NCBI GenBank assembly: GCA_003446975.1 | Contig: DMAP01000025.1 | Location: 1-5,431, forward strand | Reading direction: 5' to 3' | Origin: Clostridiales bacterium | GTDB lineage: Bacteria > Bacillota > Clostridia > Tissierellales > Dethiosulfatibacteraceae | Length of the DNA: 5,431 bases | Shown here: piece by piece, positions 1 to 5,047 of the stretch | Position numbering within the stretch: the first letter of the stretch is position 1 | Layout of the letters: each line of letters opens with the position of its first letter | Notes under the pieces: model-generated | Told to the model about the DNA's origin: nothing | What the model saw: only the letters and a program-made list of their open reading frames with translations | Databases searched by the model: none | Made by a program: the position numbers and the translations under genes

Positions 1-1118
1 TTTATAGGGATATTTTGCTCAAGCTTGGCGCTGATGTAAGTATAAGCGATTCCGGTGTAATGAAGGTTGACACGAGTAAAATTGAAAAATGTTTTATACC
101 CAATGGTCTTACTAAAAAACTGAGGGCTTCTTACTATTTGCTAGGTGCAGGGCTTGGAAGATTCAAAGATGTGACGATCTCTTATCCAGGTGGGTGTGAT
201 ATAGGTTTGAGGCCCATTGATCAACATATCAAAGGACTAGAAGCGTTAGGGGCTGTATTTGAAGTTAAAGAAGATATCATAAGGGTTAGCGCGGAGAAAT
301 TGATAGGCAATAAAATTTATCTGGATGTTGTCAGCGTAGGTGCGACAATCAATATTATGATGGCTGCTGTTTTTGCTGAGGGAAAGACGGTTATAGAAAA
401 TGCCGCCAAAGAACCCCATGTCGTTGATACGGCAAACTTTTTAAATGCCATGGGAGCTACTATCAGAGGAGCAGGAACAGATGTTATCAGAATTACCGGT
501 GTCGAAGAGCTCCATGGCGGAGACTATAGCGTCATACCGGACCAGATTGAGGCTGGAACTTATATGATAGCTGCCGCAGTGACTAAAGGAGATTTGATTA
601 TAAACAATATCATACCAAAACATTTGGAACCTGTAACAGCGAAGTTAAAGGAAATGGGGATGAACATAGAAGAGTATGGCGATTCTCTTAGAGTCCACTT
701 TGAAAAGGACTTGGTTCCAGTCAATATAAAAACCCTGCCCTATCCGGGATTTCCGACAGATCTTCAGCAACCGATGACAGTGTTACTTGCAATGACTAAA
801 GGAGACAGCATTGTCATAGAAAGCATTTTTGAAAATAGATTCAGATACATAGACGAGCTGGTGAAAATGGGAGCACAGATTAAAGTGGAAGGCAGATCAG
901 CTTCCATAAAGGGAGTGGAAAGACTTGGGGCCACAGAGGTGAAGGCAACGGATCTGAGAGCAGGCGCCGCAATGGTGGTCGCATGCCTGGCGGCTGATGG
1001 CGTATCAACAGTCAAAGACATATTTCACATAGATCGGGGATATGAGTTTATCGAAAACAAATTCATGAATCTCGGCGCGAAGATTAGAAGAGTTGAAGAC
1101 GAGGATCAATCAATATGA
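1..1118 (+). CDS. murA: UDP-N-acetylglucosamine 1-carboxyvinyltransferase (MurA), 5'-truncated by window edge
   Basis: MurA transfers enolpyruvate from PEP to UDP-GlcNAc, the first committed step of peptidoglycan synthesis, in the cytoplasm. The frame is open from the window edge (first whole codon at 3) to TGA at 1116-1118, giving about 371 residues. The family is about 420 long, so roughly 50 N-terminal residues, including the SGAKN lysine region, lie outside. Numbering from the first whole codon, the PEP loop PGGCDIGLRPIDQH puts the reactive cysteine at 65 (E. coli Cys115), so the residue fosfomycin alkylates is present. LRASYYLLG gives Arg41 (E. coli Arg91), FPTDLQQP gives Asp253 (Asp305), and HIDRGYE gives Arg345 (Arg397). 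The whole active site in the window is intact. The stop overlaps the walJ start as ATGA, which suggests translational coupling. Many Firmicutes carry two MurA paralogues; which one this is cannot be decided from the window. Confidence 0.97.
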   Translation, partial: YRDILLKLGADVSISDSGVMKVDTSKIEKCFIPNGLTKKLRASYYLLGAGLGRFKDVTISYPGGCDIGLRPIDQHIKGLEALGAVFEVKEDIIRVSAEKLIGNKIYLDVVSVGATINIMMAAVFAEGKTVIENAAKEPHVVDTANFLNAMGATIRGAGTDVIRITGVEELHGGDYSVIPDQIEAGTYMIAAAVTKGDLIINNIIPKHLEPVTAKLKEMGMNIEEYGDSLRVHFEKDLVPVNIKTLPYPGFPTDLQQPMTVLLAMTKGDSIVIESIFENRFRYIDELVKMGAQIKVEGRSASIKGVERLGATEVKATDLRAGAAMVVACLAADGVSTVKDIFHIDRGYEFIENKFMNLGAKIRRVEDEDQSI

Positions 1119-1903
1119 GATTTTGCTCTTTGTTCAGCGGCAGCAGTGGAAATTGCAATTACATAGGGACCGATAACACAAACCTTTTGGTGGATATAGG
1201 GCTGAGTGGTATTAGAATACAAAACGAGTTGAAAAAAATCAACATCAACCCTGCAGATATTGATGGCATCATTGTTACCCACGAGCATATAGATCATGTC
1301 CAAGGCGTTGGTGTTTTTTCAAGAAGATTTGACATTCCTGTCTATGCTTCTGTGAAAACATGGGGAGCTATGGCATGCAAGGTTGGTCAAATAAAGGAAG
1401 ACAATATACGCTACCTGGAAGCTGATCAAGAATTATTGATTAAGGATTTGACTATCACTCCTTTCAATATTTCCCATGATGCAGTGGAACCATTTGGGTT
1501 CAATATATCAAATGGCGTGAAAAAAATCAGCCTATTGACTGATACCGGGTGCACCAATGATTATATCAGAAGTAGAATTGCCGGGTTCGACCTGTTGCTT
1601 CTCGAATCAAACCATGATGAGGAACTTCTAAAAGTAGGTTCCTATCCTTGGGTACTGAAAAAAAGGATTATGAGCGAATTTGGTCATTTGTCAAACGAAA
1701 CTGCCGCTTTTTTTCTTCTTGTAGTATTGAAGAAGGGTGGCGAACATGTTTTTTTAGGCCATTTAAGCAAGGAAAACAATTTTCCTGAGTTGGCCCAGAA
1801 AACGGTGGAAAACATATTGCAGAAAAACAATATAAAAGTTGGCTGTGATGTTATGATTAATATGACTTTCAGAGACAGATCCAGCAGGATGCAGGAAATC
1901 TAA
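1115..1903 (+). CDS. walJ: Metallo-beta-lactamase-fold hydrolase WalJ/YycJ, probable 5'-3' DNA exonuclease
   Basis: This 262-residue protein has the full metal-binding set of the metallo-beta-lactamase fold: THEHIDH at 55-61, His121 in NISHD, Asp143 in LTDTG, and His216 in FLGHLSKENN. The N-terminal SGSSGNCNYI, the LLESNHD segment at 162-168 and the YPW...GHLSNE region at 177-195 are typical of the YycJ/WalJ subfamily rather than beta-lactamases or RNase J. In Bacillus anthracis the family member has been described as a double-stranded DNA 5'-3' exonuclease linked to mismatch repair; in Bacillus subtilis the gene sits in the walRK operon. No walRK genes are visible here. The ATG at 1115 overlaps the murA stop; GAGG at 1101-1104 lies 10 nt before it inside murA. 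Length is normal and nothing appears broken. The subfamily call is strong; the exact substrate is inferred from homologues. Confidence 0.93.
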   Translation: MRFCSLFSGSSGNCNYIGTDNTNLLVDIGLSGIRIQNELKKININPADIDGIIVTHEHIDHVQGVGVFSRRFDIPVYASVKTWGAMACKVGQIKEDNIRYLEADQELLIKDLTITPFNISHDAVEPFGFNISNGVKKISLLTDTGCTNDYIRSRIAGFDLLLLESNHDEELLKVGSYPWVLKKRIMSEFGHLSNETAAFFLLVVLKKGGEHVFLGHLSKENNFPELAQKTVENILQKNNIKVGCDVMINMTFRDRSSRMQEI

Positions 1904-1907
1904 CAAA

Positions 1908-1937
1908 TTCAGATGAAATTAAGATAGCATTTATAAC
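1908..1937 (+). promoter_or_regulatory. Weak candidate promoter before htrA
   Basis: In the 59-bp gap between walJ and htrA there is TATAAC at 1932-1937 (5 of 6 matches to the -10 consensus) and TTCAGA at 1908-1913 (4 of 6 to the -35), with an 18-bp spacer. A transcript from here would start about 20 nt before the htrA coding region, just ahead of its ribosome binding site. HtrA proteases are often stress-induced, so a separate promoter would make sense, but matches of this quality occur by chance in AT-rich DNA and read-through from murA-walJ is equally plausible. Confidence 0.25.
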
Positions 1938-1946
1938 ATGTAGCTT

Positions 1947-1954
1947 GAGGAGGT
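1947..1954 (+). promoter_or_regulatory. Ribosome binding site that sets the htrA start
   Basis: GAGGAGGT matches the 16S rRNA tail closely and lies 8 nt before ATG 1963. It fixes that ATG as the start: the in-frame TTG at 1945 overlaps the binding site itself and cannot be the main initiation codon. Confidence 0.85.
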
Positions 1955-1962
1955 ATAGTGTT

Positions 1963-3198
1963 ATGGATAGCGAAGAATTAAAAAATGAAAAAGAAATAAG
2001 AGATGAAGTAGAAGTAAATTATGTATCAAATGAACATTCGATTGCACCGGATGAGATGGGAAGTCAGGTTGTTGGGAATGCAGTCAAAAAAGATAGAAAA
2101 GGCCTGAAATATTTCTTCTCAGGTTTGGCTGGTGCGTTACTTGGCCTGCTAATTGGTGCGGGTGGTTTGTACTACTATTTAGAAACCAATTTCATACCTT
2201 ATTCTGATATTTCGGCAGAAGGTGTCAGACAAATCAATATCAGCACCACCGATAACATCTATTATGCGGTGGCTGTAGCTGAAAAAGCTATGGATTCTGT
2301 TGTGGGAATAGTTACGAGATCTCCTAACAGAAACGCATTATTTGGATCCCAATACTCGGAAGGGATGGGGTCAGGTGTCATAGTCAATTCAGATGGTTAT
2401 ATATTAACCAATTCTCATGTCATCGCGGATGGCTCTGCAGAGTCTATTGTAGTGAAGTTTATTGACGGATCCGAATTGCCAGGTGAAGTCCTTTGGAATA
2501 ATGTCACGCTGGATTTAGCAGTTGTCAAGGTTGATAGGAAAGGCTTGCAAGCCGCGGAACTAGGCGACAGCGATGATTTGGTCATAGGTGAGCCGGTTAT
2601 TGCCATTGGCAATCCATTGAACCTGGAGTTGGATAGAACTGTAACCAATGGAATCATTAGCGGTCTCAACAGATCTATAACCATTGAAAACAACGCTGTG
2701 ATGAAACCTTTGATTCAAACCAATGCATCTATCAATCCTGGAAATAGTGGAGGACCTTTACTGGATGCTCAAGGAATGGTTATCGGGATCAACACCGCCA
2801 AAATTATTTCAGCTGAGGGGTTGGGTTTTTCGATACCTATAAATGTTGCTAAAGACATCGTCGAGGAAATCATTAGAGATGGCACTTTTTCCGATGTATA
2901 CGTTGGTATTAGAGGTGTGGCGATAGATGTCTACGAGAGACAGTTAAATGTCAATCTATCAGCAGAGTATGGTATTGTTGTGATTGAAACATTGGCAAAC
3001 TCACCGGCCCAAAATGCATCGTTGAATGCTGGAGATGTTATCCAAAAAGTAGATGGTCTACCTCTTAAGGACATGGGGGATCTGCAGAGAGCTTTATTCA
3101 AATATAAACCCGGGGACAGTGCTACCTTTGAGATCATTAGAAATGGACAAGTAATGGAGATTGAACTTACTTTTGACAAAAAACCTTCAGGGTTTTAG
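1963..3198 (+). CDS. htrA: Membrane-anchored HtrA/DegP-family serine protease (S1C) with PDZ domain
   Basis: HtrA proteases degrade or refold damaged proteins outside the membrane. From ATG 1963 the product has 411 residues. Order of parts: an acidic, polar cytoplasmic tail (1-45), one membrane segment (about 50-72, rich in Gly, Leu and Ala), a linker, a trypsin-like protease domain (about 100-305) and one C-terminal PDZ domain (about 313-405, with VGIRG and NAGDVIQKVDG). The catalytic triad is complete: His152 in TNSHVIADG, Asp184 in TLDLAVVKV, Ser262 in NPGNSGGPLLD. There is no cleavable signal peptide; the tail-plus-anchor layout is the usual Firmicute HtrA form. The gene follows walJ as in Bacillus, where the neighbouring homologue is htrC (yycK). 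A 6-bp AT-rich hairpin overlaps the stop codon (3180-3196). Family assignment is firm; substrates are unknown. Confidence 0.96.
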   Translation: MDSEELKNEKEIRDEVEVNYVSNEHSIAPDEMGSQVVGNAVKKDRKGLKYFFSGLAGALLGLLIGAGGLYYYLETNFIPYSDISAEGVRQINISTTDNIYYAVAVAEKAMDSVVGIVTRSPNRNALFGSQYSEGMGSGVIVNSDGYILTNSHVIADGSAESIVVKFIDGSELPGEVLWNNVTLDLAVVKVDRKGLQAAELGDSDDLVIGEPVIAIGNPLNLELDRTVTNGIISGLNRSITIENNAVMKPLIQTNASINPGNSGGPLLDAQGMVIGINTAKIISAEGLGFSIPINVAKDIVEEIIRDGTFSDVYVGIRGVAIDVYERQLNVNLSAEYGIVVIETLANSPAQNASLNAGDVIQKVDGLPLKDMGDLQRALFKYKPGDSATFEIIRNGQVMEIELTFDKKPSGF

Positions 3199-3209
3199 TG
3201 ACTTATATC

Positions 3210-3215
3210 AGGAGG
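3210..3215 (+). promoter_or_regulatory. Ribosome binding site that sets the flavodoxin-like gene start
   Basis: A perfect AGGAGG stands 6 nt before ATG 3222. It rules in favour of this ATG over the in-frame GTG at 3198, which has no such site and would begin on the last base of the htrA stop codon. Confidence 0.85.
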
Positions 3216-3221
3216 ACAACC

Positions 3222-3734
3222 ATGAGTGGAGTGCTGGTAGCTTATTACACTAAAAATGAACATTGCACAAAAATAGCCCATGAGATAGCAACCAAGCTAC
3301 ACGGAAGGGTTGACCGCATAACTGACTATAACCGTTATAAAGGAACTTTAGGTGGCTTCATAGGCGTATTAGACGCATATTTTGAAAAAACCACAAGAAT
3401 CAAGTATGAGATGAATCCTGAAGATTATACGGCGGTGGTCATTGTTTCGCCTGTTTGGGCCGGCAATTTACCGCCGGCAGTCAGATCATATACAAATGAA
3501 AACATTGGGAAGATGAAAAACTACGGCTTCATACTCTCGGACGACAAACCGGTACGCAAGAAAACTATAAAGCGTTTCTGTCAACAAATGCCTGAAGCAC
3601 TAGCCGAGTTCTCGACGCTGGATCAGGATATTGATCAGGAAATTTTTCAAAAGTATCTGGAAGATTTTGCTGATAGAATACGAATCATTATTGAAAAGGA
3701 AGATTACTATGGAAAGAATAATACACGCCTGTGA
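3222..3734 (+). CDS. Flavodoxin-fold family protein
   Basis: The 170-residue product starts with a beta strand and nucleotide-binding-type loop, VLVAYYTKNEHCTKIAHEIA (4-23), in the place of the flavodoxin FMN-phosphate loop (usually of the S/T-x-T-G-N-T kind). It continues with VVIVSPVWAGNLPPAVRSY (72-90), the second flavodoxin signature, where the aromatic Trp79 would be near the flavin ring. The third strand, YGFILSDD (101-108), lacks the usual glycine pair. Length fits a stand-alone flavodoxin-like domain. The phosphate loop is unusual (KNEHC instead of a Gly-Asn pair), so FMN binding is likely but not proven. It starts 23 bp after htrA and its last 26 bp overlap the next gene, so it belongs to the same transcription unit. 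An electron-transfer or quinone/thiol reductase role is possible; the substrate cannot be named. Confidence 0.8.
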   Translation: MSGVLVAYYTKNEHCTKIAHEIATKLHGRVDRITDYNRYKGTLGGFIGVLDAYFEKTTRIKYEMNPEDYTAVVIVSPVWAGNLPPAVRSYTNENIGKMKNYGFILSDDKPVRKKTIKRFCQQMPEALAEFSTLDQDIDQEIFQKYLEDFADRIRIIIEKEDYYGKNNTRL

Positions 3735-3876
3735 GGAACATGTTGACATGGCAATAGATGATTATGTCAATGAGTTTGAAGAGGCACCTGAGGTTTTGAA
3801 GGATGAAGTCACTCAATGTCATTACTGTCAGCATAAGGCAGTATATGTCATAAAAAAACCTGAAGAATTTTGTTGA
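3709..3876 (+). CDS. Small CxxH/CxxC protein (BA_5709-type family)
   Basis: This 55-residue protein has Cys8-x-x-His11 near the N-terminus and Cys37-x-x-Cys40 (QCHYCQHKA) near the C-terminus, a natural four-ligand set for one zinc ion, plus a last-residue Cys55. Between them lies an acidic, helix-prone stretch with many Asp and Glu. It resembles the uncharacterised Firmicute CxxH/CxxC family that in Bacillus is found near htrA and rlmH; function is unknown. ATG 3709 is chosen over earlier in-frame starts because AAGGA (3696-3700) lies 8 nt before it and the upstream frame only shadows the flavodoxin-like gene. Its first 26 bp overlap that gene in another frame, suggesting coupled translation. 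TGA ends it at 3876, and no clear terminator follows. Confidence 0.82.
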   Translation: MERIIHACEEHVDMAIDDYVNEFEEAPEVLKDEVTQCHYCQHKAVYVIKKPEEFC

Positions 3877-3891
3877 TTTTATACTAATACC

Positions 3892-3920
3892 TTGATTATT
3901 GTTTTACATAGTGATATAAT
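3892..3920 (+). promoter_or_regulatory. Sigma-A-type promoter for rpsF-ssb-rpsR
   Basis: TTGATT at 3892-3897 (4 of 6, with the important TTGA core) and a perfect TATAAT at 3915-3920 are separated by an ideal 17 bp. TG at 3912-3913 one base before the -10 makes it an extended -10. Flanking DNA is AT-rich. It stands alone in the only sizeable intergenic gap and points at rpsF. The predicted transcription start is about 3926-3928, giving a leader of roughly 54 nt. Confidence 0.85.
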
Positions 3921-3926
3921 ATCAAA

Positions 3927-3961
3927 GCTTATATCCTTGCTCTAATTAAAGAGCCTTAAGT
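3927..3961 (+). promoter_or_regulatory. Foldable 5' leader of rpsF, possible S6:S18 autoregulatory site
   Basis: Starting almost exactly at the predicted transcription start, the leader can form an outer 5-bp stem (3927-3931 with 3957-3961, one G-U pair), an uneven internal loop of 7 nt left (containing CC at 3935-3936) and 2 nt right, and an inner stem GCTCT/AGAGC (3939-3943 with 3950-3954) with an AATTAA loop. The ribosome binding site follows directly. In many bacteria the S6:S18 complex represses this operon through a leader RNA with a conserved CCG element; I see no CCG here, so this is either a variant or a chance fold. Confidence 0.35.
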
Positions 3962-3965
3962 CCAA

Positions 3966-3974
3966 AAGGAGGTG
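3966..3974 (+). promoter_or_regulatory. Strong ribosome binding site that sets the TTG start of rpsF
   Basis: The run AAGGAGGTG is close to a perfect complement of the 16S rRNA 3' end, and its AGGAGG core ends 8 nt before TTG 3981. The in-frame GTG at 3972 lies inside this site and therefore is not the start. Strong pairing probably compensates for the weak TTG codon. Confidence 0.85.
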
Positions 3975-3980
3975 AATACA

Positions 3981-4268
3981 TTGAAAAAGTACGAAGGAGT
4001 TTTTATTTTTGTACCTAATTTAGAAGAAGAGGTCAGAAAAGCTGAAATGGACAGAATCAGGTCTATTGTTGAAAGCTTTAAAGGCACAGTTGAAAAATTC
4101 GAAGAGTGGGGTCAGAGAAGACTAGCTTACGAGATTAAGAAAACTAAAGAAGGTTACTATGCGATTATGAACTTCACATCAGATGCAGATGCTGTCAATG
4201 AAATTGATAGAATTAGCAAAATCAATGAGAAAATGTTGAGACACATGATCACAAAAGACGAAAGATAA
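3981..4268 (+). CDS. rpsF: 30S ribosomal protein S6
   Basis: S6 binds with S18 to the central domain of 16S rRNA in the small subunit platform. From TTG 3981 the product is 95 residues, the usual bacterial length, and begins MKKYEGVFIF as S6 proteins do. The family core is clear: KFEEWGQRRLAYEIKK followed by EGYYAIMNF, and the C-terminal INEKMLRHMITK. There is no poly-Glu tail extension. It is the first gene of rpsF-ssb-rpsR, behind its own promoter, and the stop lies 12 bp before ssb. The unusual feature is the TTG start codon, chosen because of ribosome binding site spacing and because the encoded protein then begins at the normal S6 N-terminus. Confidence 0.97.
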   Translation: MKKYEGVFIFVPNLEEEVRKAEMDRIRSIVESFKGTVEKFEEWGQRRLAYEIKKTKEGYYAIMNFTSDADAVNEIDRISKINEKMLRHMITKDER

Positions 4269-4280
4269 TAGGGGAGTATA

Positions 4281-4739
4281 ATGAATAATGTTGTATTAAT
4301 AGGAAGACTGGTTAGAGATCCCGAGCTTAGATTTATCCCATCAAGTGGTATGGCGGTAACAAATTTTACCTTAGCTGTTGACAAGGATGTATCGAAAGAT
4401 AAGAAAGCTGAGTTTACTGCTCAAGGAAAACCAACTGCTGATTTTATTCCGGTTGTTGTTTTTGGTAAAATGGCTGAAGCATGTGCCAATTATCTTGCAA
4501 AGGGTAGGATGACTGCTGTATTCGGAAGAATTCAAACAGGTTCATATACTGCAAATACAGGTGAAAAGAAATATACGACTGATGTGTTGGCCACTAAAGT
4601 CGAGTTTATCGAATGGGGAGATAAAAATACATCAGGAAACAAGGGTCAATCCAAACAATATGATGGTGGCGACAGTTTCCCTGATTTTTCAGACGATGAT
4701 ATTTTCCAACCTGCTGACGATGACGATATTCCATTTTAA
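4281..4739 (+). CDS. ssb: Single-stranded DNA-binding protein SSB
   Basis: SSB coats single-stranded DNA during replication, repair and recombination and recruits partners through its C-terminal tip. The 152-residue product has the OB-fold domain at about 1-112, starting MNNVVLIGRLVRDPELRF, with FTLAVDK, FIPVVVFGKMAE and KGRMTAVFGRIQTGSY as expected. A short, hydrophilic linker (about 115-135) leads to an acidic tip ending DDDDIPF, the partner-binding signature. Residues 138-142 (DDDIF) form a second, tip-like acidic and hydrophobic motif just before it. A short GGGGAG site lies only 4 nt before ATG 4281, closer than at neighbouring genes. The place between rpsF and rpsR is the conserved Firmicute position of the chromosomal SSB, so this is the housekeeping copy rather than a phage or plasmid one. 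Confidence 0.97.
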   Translation: MNNVVLIGRLVRDPELRFIPSSGMAVTNFTLAVDKDVSKDKKAEFTAQGKPTADFIPVVVFGKMAEACANYLAKGRMTAVFGRIQTGSYTANTGEKKYTTDVLATKVEFIEWGDKNTSGNKGQSKQYDGGDSFPDFSDDDIFQPADDDDIPF

Positions 4740-4753
4740 AGGAGGTTCAAAAG

Positions 4754-4990
4754 ATGTCTGCATTTAACAACAAAAGAAGAAGACCACGTAAAAAAGTGTG
4801 TAATTTCTGTAAAGATAAAGTTGATTATATTGACTATAAAGATATAAACAAATTGAGAAAATATACCACAGAGAGAGGTAAGATATTACCTAAGAGAATA
4901 ACTGGAACATGTGCAAAGCATCAAAGAATGGTGACTTCAGCTATTAAAAGAGCGAGAAGTATCGCACTTCTACCATATTCAATAGACTAA
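4754..4990 (+). CDS. rpsR: 30S ribosomal protein S18, zinc-binding (C+) form
   Basis: S18 pairs with S6 on the small subunit platform. The 78-residue product is of normal length, with a basic N-terminus (NKRRRPRKK at 6-14), the YIDYKDINKLRKY core (25-37) and GKILPKRITGTCAKHQR (42-58). Four possible zinc ligands are kept: Cys16 and Cys19 (CNFC), Cys53 and His56 (CAKH). This is the C+ version; many bacteria have lost these residues or carry a second, cysteine-free copy induced under zinc shortage. AGGAGG at 4740-4745, which begins right after the ssb stop, lies 8 nt before ATG 4754. It is the last gene of its operon, followed by a hairpin terminator. Confidence 0.97.
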   Translation: MSAFNNKRRRPRKKVCNFCKDKVDYIDYKDINKLRKYTTERGKILPKRITGTCAKHQRMVTSAIKRARSIALLPYSID

Positions 4991-4995
4991 ACATT

Positions 4996-5016
4996 AAGCC
5001 GCATTTATTGCGGCTT
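4996..5016 (+). terminator. Probable intrinsic terminator after rpsR
   Basis: An 8-bp perfect stem, AAGCCGCA (4996-5003) with TGCGGCTT (5009-5016), with a 5-nt loop TTTAT, lies 5 bp after the rpsR stop. The stem is GC-rich in its centre, in contrast to its surroundings. The T-tract is short (the stem's own TT plus one T, then AAATTA), so termination may be partial and some read-through into the transporter gene is possible. Confidence 0.65.
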
Positions 5017-5047
5017 TAAATTATCTGAATGATGAGGATTGACAAAA

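Noticed and set aside
764..1021. Open frame on the minus strand inside murA (also 441-623, 1106-1303, 2415-2693, 2931-3179, 4157-4384)
   Set aside because: All lie opposite well-conserved genes, show no recognisable domains, and reflect the codon pattern of the real gene.
1945..1947. TTG as an upstream start for htrA
   Set aside because: It overlaps the GAGGAGGT ribosome binding site that serves ATG 1963.
3198..3200. GTG as an upstream start for the flavodoxin-like gene
   Set aside because: The AGGAGG at 3210-3215 lies after it and is ideally spaced for ATG 3222; the added eight residues do not belong to the fold.
3459..3478. Inverted repeat of GCCGGC copies inside the flavodoxin-like gene
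   Set aside because: It encodes the conserved WAGNLPPAV segment; each copy is itself a palindrome, so pairing is a by-product of codon content.
3972..3974. GTG as the start of rpsF
   Set aside because: It is part of the ribosome binding site, and TTG 3981 gives the normal S6 N-terminus.
3877..3980. Searched for a terminator of the upstream operon in the gap before rpsF
   Set aside because: No GC-containing hairpin with a T-run was found; only the promoter and the weak leader fold are present, so read-through into rpsF is possible.
4561..4767. Second plus-strand frame inside the end of ssb
   Set aside because: It runs out of frame through the conserved SSB OB-fold end and tail and into rpsR, with no family resemblance.
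5039..5044. Perfect TTGACA -35 box right before the transporter ATG
   Set aside because: No -10-like sequence lies about 17 bp downstream, and transcription would begin inside the gene, past its ribosome binding site and start codon.
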